DNA from: Azospira sp. I13
GTDB lineage: Bacteria > Pseudomonadota > Gammaproteobacteria > Burkholderiales > Rhodocyclaceae
Direction: 5' to 3'
Length of the DNA: 64,000 nt
NCBI RefSeq assembly: GCF_003112695.1
Contig: NZ_BFBP01000007.1
Location: 124,001 to 188,000, forward strand
Shown: one piece after another, positions 17,717-27,002 of the stretch
Layout of the letters: each line of letters starts with the position of its first letter
Numbering within the stretch: the stretch's first letter is position 1
Made by a program: the position numbers and the translations under genes
The notes under the pieces: generated by a model
What the model saw: only the letters and a program-made list of their open reading frames with translations
What the model was told of the DNA's origin: nothing
Database searches by the model: none

Positions 17717-19174
17717 ATGAGCGCGTTGAAACAGAAGGTGGCCAGCGTCCTGGAAGAACCGGGTTGCGCCACCAACCAGGCCAAGGGCGAGAAGGAACGC
17801 AAGGCGGGCTGCAAGAAGAAGCTCACTCCGGGCGCCGCTGCCGGCGGCTGTGCCTTCGACGGGGCCAAGATCGCCCTGCAGCCCATCGTGGACGTGGCCC
17901 ATCTGGTGCACGGCCCCATCGCCTGCGAAGGCAATTCCTGGGATTCGCGCCATACCCTCTCCTCCGGCTCCCATATCTACCGCACCGGCTTCACCACCGA
18001 CATGAACGAGATGGACGTGGTGTACGGCGGCGAAAAGAAGCTCTACCGGGCCATCAAGGAAATCATCGACAAATACGACCCGCCCGCCGTCTTCGTCTAC
18101 CAGACCTGCCTGCCGGCCATGATCGGCGACGACATCGAGGCGGTGTGCAAGGCCGCCGCCGCCAAGTTCGGCAAGCCGGTGATCCCGGTGAATGCCCCCG
18201 GCTTCGTCGGCAGCAAGAACCTGGGCAACAAGCTGGGCGGCGAAGCCCTGCTGGACTACGTCATCGGCACCCGGGAACCTGAATACACGACGCCCTGCGA
18301 CATCAACCTGATCGGCGAATACAACGTGGTGGGGGAACTGTGGCAGGTGAAGCCCCTCTTCGACGAGCTGGGCATCCGCATCCTCGCCACCATTTCCGGC
18401 GACGGCCGCTACGCTGACATCGCCACCGCCCACAAGGCGAGGGCGGCCATCATGCTGTGCTCCCAGGCCCTCATCAACGTGGCCCGCAAGATGGAGGAGC
18501 GCTACGGCATCCCCTTCTTCGAGGGCAGCTTCTACGGCGTCACCGACATGTCCGACGCCCTGAGGAAGATCTGCGCCCTGCTGGTGCGCCAGGGCGGCCC
18601 CACCGACCTGCCGGCGCGGGCCGAGGCCCTCATCGCCCGGGAGGAGGCCAAGGCCTGGGCCCGCCTGGAGCCCTACAAGGCCCGGCTGAAGGGCAAGCGG
18701 GTGCTGCTGTTCACCGGCGGGGTGAAGTCCTGGTCCGTGGTCTCGGCCTTGCAGGAAGTGGGCATGGAAATCGTCGGTACCTCCATGCGCAAGACCACCG
18801 CCAACGACCGGGAGAAGGTGAAGGAGATCATGGGCACCGACGCCCACATGTTCGACGAGCTGCCGCCCCGGGAGATGTACCGGATGCTCAAGGATTCCCA
18901 GGCCGACGTGATGCTCTCCGGCGGCCGCTCCCAGTTCGTCGCCCTGAAGGCCAAGACCCCCTGGGTGGAGATCAACCAGGAACGGCACCACGCCCTGGCC
19001 GGCTACGACGGCATCGTCAATCTGGTGGATGAGATCGACAAGGCCCTCACCAACCCGGTGTGGCAGCAGGTGCGCCAGCCGGCCCCCTGGGAGCGGCCCG
19101 ACTGGGAGCAGGACCTTGAAGGATGGCAGTCCTGTAATCAGGAAGAATGCGCAGGCGAGGTGTGCCATGGCTGA
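17717..19174 (+). CDS. nifE: Nitrogenase FeMo-cofactor scaffold NifE
   Basis: 485-residue subunit of the NifEN scaffold, where the NifB-cofactor is matured with molybdenum and homocitrate before transfer to NifDK. It resembles NifD: GCAFDGAKIALQPI near residue 53, AHLVHGPIACEGNSWD near 67-82 with a cluster-ligand Cys, QTCLPAMIGDDIE near 131 and TPCDINLIGEYN near 195. The C-terminal VCHG region carries extra cysteines. A good AGGAGA ribosome site precedes the ATG. It is the first gene of the operon behind the sigma54 promoter, and its last eight bases overlap nifN, so the two subunits are translationally coupled. The structural genes nifHDK are not in this window. Confidence 0.97.
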   Translation: MSALKQKVASVLEEPGCATNQAKGEKERKAGCKKKLTPGAAAGGCAFDGAKIALQPIVDVAHLVHGPIACEGNSWDSRHTLSSGSHIYRTGFTTDMNEMDVVYGGEKKLYRAIKEIIDKYDPPAVFVYQTCLPAMIGDDIEAVCKAAAAKFGKPVIPVNAPGFVGSKNLGNKLGGEALLDYVIGTREPEYTTPCDINLIGEYNVVGELWQVKPLFDELGIRILATISGDGRYADIATAHKARAAIMLCSQALINVARKMEERYGIPFFEGSFYGVTDMSDALRKICALLVRQGGPTDLPARAEALIAREEAKAWARLEPYKARLKGKRVLLFTGGVKSWSVVSALQEVGMEIVGTSMRKTTANDREKVKEIMGTDAHMFDELPPREMYRMLKDSQADVMLSGGRSQFVALKAKTPWVEINQERHHALAGYDGIVNLVDEIDKALTNPVWQQVRQPAPWERPDWEQDLEGWQSCNQEECAGEVCHG

Positions 19175-20552
19175 GGTCAAGCACAGCAAGAAGGCCTGCG
19201 CCGTCAATCCGCTGAAGATGAGCCAGCCCATCGGCGCCGCCCTGGCCTTCCTCGGCATGGACCAGGCCCTGCCCCTGCTGCACGGTTCCCAGGGCTGCAC
19301 CGCCTTCGGCCTGGTGCTCTTCGTCAAGCACTTCCGCGAGACCATCCCCCTGCAGACCACCGCCATGAACGAGGTCACCACCATCCTCGGCGGTCTGGAG
19401 AACGTGGAGCAGGCCCTGGTGAATATCCACAAGCGGGCTGCCCCGGCCCTGGTGGGTCTCATCTCCACCGGCATCACCGAAGCCAAGGGCGACGACGTGG
19501 ACGGCTTCCTCCAGCTGATCCGGCAGAAGCACCCGGAACTGGCGGACATGGAGGTGGTGTTCGTCTCCACTCCAGACTTCGCCGGCGCCTTCCAGGATGG
19601 CTGGGGCAAGGCGGTGCTGCGCATGGTGGAGACCATCGCCAAACCATCGAATGTGCGCCGCCCCTGGCAGGTGAATATCCTGCCCGGCTGCCACCTCACC
19701 CCCGGCGACATCGAGGAGGTGAAGGAGATGGTGGAGGCCTTCGGCCTCACCCCGGTGGTGCTGCCCGACCTCTCCGGTTCCATGGATGGCCACATTCCCG
19801 AGACCTTCCTGCCCACCACCCTGGGCGGCACCCGGCTCGACGAACTGCGCAGCATGGGCGAGTCGGCCTACACCCTGGTGATCGGCGAACAGGGCCGGGC
19901 GGCGGCGGCAAAGCTGAAGGACATCGCCGGCGTGCCCTACACCGTTTTCGACCGGCTCACCGGTCTGAAGCCCTGCGACGACTTCCTGGCCCTGCTCTCC
20001 CGCATCGCCAACACCGAGGTGCCGCCCCGCTTCAAGCGCCAGCGCAGCCAGCTGCTGGACGCCATGCTGGACGGCCACTTCCACTTCGGCAAGAAGAAGG
20101 TGGCGGTGGCCGCCGAGCCGGACCTGCTGTACGCCCTCACCACCTTCCTCACGGAAATGGGGGCGGAAATCCAGGTGGCCGTCACCAGCACCGAATCCCC
20201 GCTCCTCAACCGGGTACCGGCAGACGAAGTGCTGATCGGCGACCTGGAAGACTTCGAGCAGGGCGCCGTCGGCGCCGACCTGCTCATCACCCATGCCCAC
20301 GGCCGCCAGGCGGCGGCGCGGCTGGGCATCCCCTTCTGGCGCTCCGGCCTGCCCACCTTCGACCGCCTCGGCGCGGCCCACAAGGTGAGCGTGGGCTACC
20401 GGGGCACCCGGAACCTGATTTTCGAGGTGGGCAATGTCTTCATTGAAAACCTGCACGAAGCCGTCCCCGACGATTTCCGGCCGACCGCCGAACCCGCCGC
20501 CAGCTGCGGCACCGGCTGCGCGCACGGTGCGGCGGCTGTCGCTTGTCACTGA
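19167..20552 (+). CDS. nifN: Nitrogenase FeMo-cofactor scaffold NifN
   Basis: 461-residue partner of NifE in the alpha2-beta2 scaffold. It resembles NifK: ACAVNPLKMSQPIGAA near residue 11, LHGSQGCTAFGLVLFVKHF near 38-56 with the cluster Cys, TTAMNEVTTILGG near 62-74 and NILPGCHLTPGDIEE near 168. The ATG at 19167 sits in the end of nifE and aligns with family starts; the frame is open further upstream inside nifE but is not similar. The C-terminus ends in a short Cys/His-bearing tail (CGTGCAHGAAAVACH), an unusual flourish compared with the conserved core. Next is nifX, 22 bases downstream. Confidence 0.97.
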   Translation: MAEVKHSKKACAVNPLKMSQPIGAALAFLGMDQALPLLHGSQGCTAFGLVLFVKHFRETIPLQTTAMNEVTTILGGLENVEQALVNIHKRAAPALVGLISTGITEAKGDDVDGFLQLIRQKHPELADMEVVFVSTPDFAGAFQDGWGKAVLRMVETIAKPSNVRRPWQVNILPGCHLTPGDIEEVKEMVEAFGLTPVVLPDLSGSMDGHIPETFLPTTLGGTRLDELRSMGESAYTLVIGEQGRAAAAKLKDIAGVPYTVFDRLTGLKPCDDFLALLSRIANTEVPPRFKRQRSQLLDAMLDGHFHFGKKKVAVAAEPDLLYALTTFLTEMGAEIQVAVTSTESPLLNRVPADEVLIGDLEDFEQGAVGADLLITHAHGRQAAARLGIPFWRSGLPTFDRLGAAHKVSVGYRGTRNLIFEVGNVFIENLHEAVPDDFRPTAEPAASCGTGCAHGAAAVACH

Positions 20553-20574
20553 ATCAACCAAGGAAGGTGCCGCC

Positions 20575-21003
20575 ATGAGCAAACCGCTGAAAGTCGCATT
20601 CGCCACCGAGGACCTGCAACAGGTGGACGCCCACTTCGGCTGGGCCCGCAACATCGCCATCTACGACATCACTGCCGACAGCTCGACCCTGGCCACCGTG
20701 GTCCGCTTCGAGGGAGACCTGAAGGAGGACGGCACCGAGGACAAGCTGGGAGCCAAGCTGGAAGCCATCCAGGACTGCGCCATCGTGTACGTGGCCGCCA
20801 TTGGCGGCTCGGCGGCGGCCCGGGTGGTGAACATGAAGATCCACCCGGTGAAGGTGCCCAATCCCGAACCCATCAACACCATCATCGGCAAGCTGCAGGC
20901 CGTACTCAAGGGCACCCCGCCGCCCTGGCTGCGCAAGGCCCTGATGAAGGATCAGGAACGCAATTTCGACGACGCCCTGGAAGAGGAAAAATCCCATGTC
21001 TGA
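20575..21003 (+). CDS. nifX: NifX, FeMo-cofactor precursor carrier
   Basis: 142-residue member of the NifX/NifB-C-terminal (dinitrogenase iron-molybdenum cofactor) family. NifX binds NifB-co and the VK-cluster and moves them between NifB and NifEN. Visible hallmarks are [20 protein letters not shown] at the N-terminus, split by the conserved D-x-HFG, and [17 protein letters not shown] near 85-101. The ATG at 20575 has a GGAAGGTG ribosome site; the longer frame upstream overlaps the end of nifN. The 3' end overlaps the next gene by eight bases, so coupling runs through nifE-N-X-DUF269. Confidence 0.95.
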   Translation: MSKPLKVAFATEDLQQVDAHFGWARNIAIYDITADSSTLATVVRFEGDLKEDGTEDKLGAKLEAIQDCAIVYVAAIGGSAAARVVNMKIHPVKVPNPEPINTIIGKLQAVLKGTPPPWLRKALMKDQERNFDDALEEEKSHV

Positions 21004-21457
21004 CACCGCCACCTTCGCCATCAGCGACTCCCCCTTCCTCTCCGAACTGGTCAAGCAGATGCGCTCCCAGGACAGCTACGGCCACTGGGACGGCAAGAGC
21101 GACGTGGAAGTGGTGGGCCCCTATGTGGTGGACAAGGAAGCCCGCAAGGCCATCCCCATCATCGATGACCCGGACCCGGACGTGCTGTGGCGCCTGGAGC
21201 TGTACTACAACGCCATCGGCCTGGCCATCGAGCGCCAGAGCAAGGTGATGTGCGCCCCCATGATCAAGATGAGCCACGAGGGCTTCGGCCGCGTGGTGCT
21301 CATCGCCGGCCGCCTGGTGGTCTTCAACAAGTACCACCGGGACGTGCACCGCTTCGGCTTCGACTCCCTGGAAGCCCTGGCCGAACAGGGCGACAAGATC
21401 GTCAACGAAGCGGTGGCCATGATCGCCCGCTTTGGCGAGGTGGCGAATTACGGTTGA
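20996..21457 (+). CDS. NifX-associated nitrogen fixation protein (DUF269)
   Basis: 153-residue member of the NifX-associated family DUF269, found next to nifX in most diazotrophs (orf5 position in Azotobacter). Recognisable blocks are [20 protein letters not shown] near the start (two halves), [20 protein letters not shown] near 61-80 and [18 protein letters not shown] near 106-123. The biochemical role is not established; tight linkage to nifENX suggests FeMo-co assembly or delivery. It overlaps nifX by eight bases. A 154-base gap with a palindromic repeat separates it from the next operon gene. Confidence 0.93.
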   Translation: MSDTATFAISDSPFLSELVKQMRSQDSYGHWDGKSDVEVVGPYVVDKEARKAIPIIDDPDPDVLWRLELYYNAIGLAIERQSKVMCAPMIKMSHEGFGRVVLIAGRLVVFNKYHRDVHRFGFDSLEALAEQGDKIVNEAVAMIARFGEVANYG

Positions 21458-21466
21458 AAGGCTTTA

Positions 21467-21590
21467 GCCACAGAGGACACAGAGAGCACAGAGGGAAAGA
21501 CATCGCAGCAGTAACGCAGGTGGTTTTGGCAGTCCGTATCGCCCCCGTTTCTGCCCTTAGTTCCTCTGTGATCTCTGTGCCCTCTGTGGC
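21467..21590. repeat. Large inverted repeat of CCACAGAGG/CACAGAG units inside the nif operon
   Basis: The left arm (21467-21495) and right arm (21562-21590), 29 bases each, are reverse complements with three mismatches and are built from GCCACAGAGG and CACAGAG-like units. The spacer is 66 bases. Similar CACAGAGG-type palindromes are scattered in many unrelated bacterial genomes. The composition is lower in GC than the surrounding genes, consistent with an inserted element. It would form a strong hairpin in the nif transcript. Confidence 0.85.
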
Positions 21591-21611
21591 CACGATTTAA
21601 GGAATCCCCCC

Positions 21612-21809
21612 ATGAGCGACAACCCCGAAGAACTGAAGGCCCAGATCAAGAAGCTCTCGGCCCAGGCCATGACCTGGAAGATGAACCTGCACGACCTCTC
21701 GGAGGAGCTGCCGGTGAACTGGGAAACCATCCTGGAGACGGCCCAGAAGACCCACGACGCCTACGCCGCCCTCACCGCGGCGCGGCAGCGCCTGGCCGAA
21801 CTGGGCTAG
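21612..21809 (+). CDS. Small nif-associated protein, CCE_0567/DUF683 family
   Basis: 65-residue, mostly helical protein. EELKAQIKKLSAQAMTWKMNLHDLSEELP and NWETILETAQKTHDAY (in shorter pieces) fit the DUF683/CCE_0567 family, whose cyanobacterial member forms a two-helix hairpin and was reported to bind metal. Members are almost confined to nif clusters, usually right after the DUF269 gene, as here. The role is unknown; a small partner in cofactor assembly is the usual guess. A GGAAT site precedes the ATG, and the next gene starts nine bases after its stop. Confidence 0.9.
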   Translation: MSDNPEELKAQIKKLSAQAMTWKMNLHDLSEELPVNWETILETAQKTHDAYAALTAARQRLAELG

Positions 21810-21817
21810 GAGGAATC

Positions 21818-22198
21818 GTGGAACACCTGCCCGACCTGACCCGGGACGAGACCTCCTGGCGCCGCGAATGGCAGCGCTACCTGCCGGCGGATTATCGGCG
21901 GCGCACCGCGGTGCCCATCCGCTTCGAGCGGGAGGCGGACCTCCAGGCCGGCGGCGTGCGGGTCATGGGCTTCGACCGCTGGGGCGAGAACTGCTTCTAC
22001 CACCACCTCTATGAAGTGCCCGCCCCCATCGCGGACGACGAGGAAGGGGCCTTCCAGGAAGCCCGCAGCTACGGCCAGTCGGTCTTCGCCTGGCGCCTCT
22101 CCGGCAACTGGCTGGTGTGCACCCGGGAACACGGCGCCGCCGGCGCCTGCCGCCCGGAACGGCGCCACTACGCCCTGGCCGCCACCCCGCCGCGCTGA
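21818..22198 (+). CDS. Uncharacterised nif-operon protein (126 aa, GTG start)
   Basis: I do not recognise this protein. The GTG at 21818 has an exact AGGAGG-like ribosome site seven bases upstream, and no ATG in frame would keep the conserved-looking N-terminus, so translation is well supported. It is 126 residues, rich in Arg, Glu, Trp and Tyr, with no signal peptide or membrane segment; predicted cytosolic. It has two cysteines (ENCFYHHLYEVP and WLVCTREHG) and a third near the end (AGACRPERR), which together with the HH pair could bind metal. Its place between the DUF683 and fdxB genes argues for a role in nitrogenase assembly or electron supply. Confidence 0.75.
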   Translation: MEHLPDLTRDETSWRREWQRYLPADYRRRTAVPIRFEREADLQAGGVRVMGFDRWGENCFYHHLYEVPAPIADDEEGAFQEARSYGQSVFAWRLSGNWLVCTREHGAAGACRPERRHYALAATPPR

Positions 22199-22222
22199 CC
22201 CATTTTTCTATAAGGAGCCATC

Positions 22223-22522
22223 ATGTCTGTCTTCAGCGTCACCCTGCCCTCCGGTGTGGAGTGGATCCCCAATTTCGTGCAAAGCATCGACGACGAAAAG
22301 TGCATCGGCTGCGGCCGCTGCTTCAAGACCTGCGGCCGGGACGTGCTCTCCCTCATGGCCATGGACGACGAGGGCGAGCTGATCGCCATCGACGACGGCG
22401 ATGACGACGAGTACGAAAAGAAGGTCATGACCGTGGCCCATCCCGAAAATTGCGTCGGCTGTGAGGCCTGTGCCCGCAATTGTTCCAAGAAATGCATCAG
22501 CCACGCTCCGGCCAAGGCCTGA
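22223..22522 (+). CDS. fdxB: Nif-specific ferredoxin III (FdxB)
   Basis: 99-residue 2x[4Fe-4S] ferredoxin of the nif-specific FdxB type. Two cluster motifs are visible: [14 protein letters not shown] near residues 27-40 and [15 protein letters not shown] near 77-91, separated by an acidic insert ([11 protein letters not shown]) typical of this subfamily. It is thought to supply electrons for cofactor maturation or to nitrogenase itself. An AAGGAG ribosome site precedes the ATG. It lies between the unknown 126-residue gene and nifQ in the same operon. Confidence 0.95.
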   Translation: MSVFSVTLPSGVEWIPNFVQSIDDEKCIGCGRCFKTCGRDVLSLMAMDDEGELIAIDDGDDDEYEKKVMTVAHPENCVGCEACARNCSKKCISHAPAKA

Positions 22523-22555
22523 GCCTCCGCTGAGCGACAGCGCCGGAGCCGCCCC

Positions 22556-22990
22556 ATGCAGCCCGCCCACTACCTGAAGCTCATGGATCTGGGCCACCTG
22601 GCGCGGATTCCCCAATGCCGGGACGACGAGCACGGCGAACTGCTGACCCTGCTGCTGGACCACGCGGCCAGCCCGGAGGCGGCGCCCCTGGCGGCGGCCG
22701 TCGCCAAGGGCTGCCTGGGCCACAACCACCTCTGGCAGGACCTGGGTCTGCCCGACCGGCAGGCGCTTTCCTGCTTGATGCAGGAGCACTTCCCCCGGCT
22801 CTTCGCGCGCAACACCGGCAATATGCGCTGGAAGAAATTTTTCTATCTGCAACTCTGCGAGCAGGCCGAAATCCGCGCCTGCCGTGCGCCCTCCTGCGGC
22901 GTCTGCGCCCATCAGGACGAATGCTTCGGCGATGAAGCCGGGCAACCGCTGCGATCCCTGGGAACGGCCAGCCAGGCGGCTGCGCTGTAG
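22556..22990 (+). CDS. nifQ: Molybdenum-processing protein NifQ
   Basis: 144-residue NifQ family protein, which carries molybdenum as a Mo-Fe-S cluster to NifEN/NifH. The diagnostic C-x4-C-x2-C-x5-C motif is intact as CRAPSCGVCAHQDEC near residues 103-117, and CLGHNHLWQDLGL plus MRWKKFFYLQLC are further family blocks. It is somewhat short compared with most NifQ proteins (about 170-200 residues), lacking part of the N-terminal region. It is the last gene of the nif operon and converges on a frameshifted glycosyltransferase gene. Dependence on this step links the operon to the mod locus near 31-36 kb. Confidence 0.92.
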   Translation: MQPAHYLKLMDLGHLARIPQCRDDEHGELLTLLLDHAASPEAAPLAAAVAKGCLGHNHLWQDLGLPDRQALSCLMQEHFPRLFARNTGNMRWKKFFYLQLCEQAEIRACRAPSCGVCAHQDECFGDEAGQPLRSLGTASQAAAL

Positions 22991-23015
22991 CCTGCCCGGG
23001 CCGGTGAAAGGGCGA

Positions 23016-24486
23016 TTACGCCGCCGGCCCGATGACCGCGGTGCCGCCTCCCTCCCCTTCGTGGTGCGGCGCCTTCCCCGCCGCCCAGGCCGCCAGGGCC
23101 GGGGCCAGGCGCGCCACCACCTCGGGCCAGTCACCGGGAGCGGCCTGGCGAAACAGGCGCAGTGACGGATACCAGAAGGAAGTTTCCTGACCCCCGCCAT
23201 TACCATCCCCGCTACCGCCGCCCCAGCGCCAGTCCACGCGGTAATGGGGCAGCAGCAGCCAGCAGGGCAGCCCCAGGGCCCCCGCCAGATGGGCCACGGC
23301 GGTATCCACGGTGATCAGCAGGTCCAGTTGACAGAGCAGGGCCGCCGTTTCCGCCATGTCTTCCAGCCAGGGCCCCACATTGGTCAGGGCCAGGGCTGGC
23401 GGCGCCGGTCGATCGGCGCCGGGACCTTTCTGCACGCCCACCCAGGTCAGCCCGGGAATACCCCCCCAAGGGGGCCAGCACCGCCAGGTCGGCCAGGGAG
23501 CGCTGGCTGTCGTTCTCGAACGCCGGATTACCTTGCCAGGCCAGGCCCACCCGCCTACCGACCTGGGGCAGGCGGGCCTGCCAGCGGTCGCCGGCCACCG
23601 GGTCGGCCGATAGATAGGAAAATGGGGAGGGGGCCTGATCGGGGCGGCAGTCCAGCAGGCCGGGCAGGCTCATCAGGGGCACCCAGAGCTGGCCCTCAGT
23701 ACGCCCCTGGGCCTCCCCCAGGGAGGCCACGGCATCCACATTGGGCAGCCCCTGGAAGAGGCGCAGCAGGGGCGGATGGCAGAGCAGGCTGACCCGCCCG
23801 GCGCCCGCCGCTTTCAGGCGGCCAGCAAAGCGGACGAAATGGATGGCATCTCCCAGCCCACCTTCCGCCACCACCAGCACATGGCGCCCGGCCAGGGGTT
23901 CGCCCTGCCAGCGGGGCTGGGCGAAATGGGCCGCCAGGCCGCGCAGCCAGGGACGGGACTCATAACAGGCCCAGCCCTCCTGCCAGCGGCCCTGGCCGAG
24001 CAGCAGATAGGCCAGGTTGAAACGGGCGGCGGCGTAGTCGGGGCGCAGGGCAAGCGCCAGGCGCAGGCAGCGCTCCGCCGCATCCGGGCTGCCGCCGCAA
24101 AGGTGGGCTACGCCCAGGTTAAGCCAGACCTCGGGGGCATCGGGGGCCAGGGCCGCCGCTTGCTCGCAGGCTTGCCGCCCTTCCTCGGGGCGGGCCCGGT
24201 CAAGCAGGAAAGCCCCCAGGTTGAGCCATTGCTGGTGCAGCTCGGGGGCGTAGGTGACAGCCCGGTGATGGCAGGCTTCCGCCTCCGGCCAGTCACTGCC
24301 GGCCTCCGCCAGCAGGGCCAGGTTGGCCCAGGCTTCGGCCAGGGTGGGGTGCAGGAAGAGGGCTTCGCGGAAAAGCCGGGCTGCCGCTGCGGCGTCACCC
24401 GCCGCCTGGCGGGCGCAGCCTTCGGCAAAGAGGGATTCGGCGGCCGCCCGGGGGTCGGCAGCCGGGGGCTGGATGAGGATCGCCAT
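23016..24486 (-). pseudogene. TPR-glycosyltransferase, frameshifted in a seven-base homopolymer
   Basis: The gene encodes TPR repeats (about residues 10-180) followed by a GT9/GT41-like glycosyltransferase domain, beginning HVLVVAEGGLGDAIHFVRF. The frame breaks after SLADLAVLAPLGG, at a run of seven G on the coding strand (plus coordinates 23461-23467). Removing one G restores the frame into LTWVGVQKGPG and then TVDTAVAHLAGALGLPCWLLLPH, the classic end of this family, stopping at 23016. As written, the protein reads on out of frame to 23212. It could be a real pseudogene, phase variation or a homopolymer sequencing error. Relatives modify surface polysaccharide or flagellin. It is convergent with nifQ. 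Confidence 0.85.
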
Positions 24487-24605
24487 GGCGCAAGGAGGGC
24501 CGGCCGCTGCCGGAATCGACGACGGCGACCACTCTACGCAGGCGAATGGTTAAGTTGGGGCAGCAGACGGTAAGCAAAGGTAAAGACGGCGCCCCGGCCG
24601 CCGGC

Positions 24606-24947
24606 TCAGACCTTTTTCAGGAAGCAGGCCTTGAGCATGAAGTTGCCCTGGTCGAGCTTGCAATCCACCTCGTGGTCGCCGCCGCTCACCAGGCGGATGC
24701 TCTTCACCTTGGAGCCCTGCTTGAGGACGATGGAGGAACCCTTCACCTTGAGGTCTTTGATCAGCACCACGGCGTCGCCGTCGTTAAGGACCGTGCCGTT
24801 GGCATCCCTGATCACCGCATCGGCTTCTTCTTCCACCGCGGCAGCCGCCTGGGGCCATTCATAGCCGCAGTCGGCGCAAACGAAGTTGGCACCATCCGGG
24901 TAGGTGTTTTCCAGGGTGCATTGGGGGCAGGCAATCGGGTTGGACAT
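24606..24947 (-). CDS. yjdM: Zinc-ribbon protein YjdM (PhnA family)
   Basis: 113-residue YjdM/PhnA protein. The N-terminus carries a zinc ribbon, CPQC at 8-11 and CADC at 24-27, and the C-terminus the PhnA domain with DGDAVVLIKDLKVKGSS and HEVDCKLDQGNFMLKACFLKK (in parts). Despite its old name it is not part of phosphonate degradation in Escherichia coli, and its function is still unknown. Length and motifs are standard. It is divergent from nirS, with about 230 bases between that hold the nirS regulatory sites. Confidence 0.93.
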   Translation of the reverse strand: MSNPIACPQCTLENTYPDGANFVCADCGYEWPQAAAAVEEEADAVIRDANGTVLNDGDAVVLIKDLKVKGSSIVLKQGSKVKSIRLVSGGDHEVDCKLDQGNFMLKACFLKKV

Positions 24948-25034
24948 GGGAATCTCCAGTTAACAGGGGCGGGATTTTACCCCATCCACCGGGGCGTCCG
25001 TCCGGGCAATACCGGGCATGCAGGGCGGGGAGAC

Positions 25035-25048
25035 TTGACGCCGGTCAA
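25035..25048. promoter_or_regulatory. FNR/DNR-type box upstream of nirS (distal)
   Basis: TTGACGCCGGTCAA is a perfect palindrome of the TTGAC-N4-GTCAA form recognised by Crp/Fnr regulators of denitrification. It lies about 133 bases before the nirS ATG, upstream of a second box. Confidence 0.75.
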
Positions 25049-25095
25049 GTCCGGAATGGGCTGAAAAGCCGCTGCCAGCGGCCTGCCGGAATATA

Positions 25096-26905
<1,810 letters not shown>

Positions 26906-26943
26906 TGGGGCATTAGCTTCTCCCGAAGCACACACCCAGCGGG

Positions 26944-26976
26944 ACGGGAGAGGGGCTACCCTCTCCCGTTTTTTTA
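26944..26976 (+). terminator. Rho-independent terminator after nirS
   Basis: ACGGGAGAGGG (26944-26954), loop GCTA, CCCTCTCCCGT (26959-26969), then a run of seven T. A perfect eleven-base-pair stem, so nirS is mostly transcribed alone. Confidence 0.94.
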
Positions 26977-27002
26977 TTGCTCCACCCCACAACGATCACA
27001 CC

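Noticed and set aside
17675-19855. 726-residue minus-strand frame across nifE and nifN
   Set aside because: Antisense to highly conserved nif genes with no recognisable motif.
24486-24606. Possible small gene between the glycosyltransferase and yjdM
   Set aside because: No frame with a ribosome site or protein-like composition; it is simply the yjdM downstream region.
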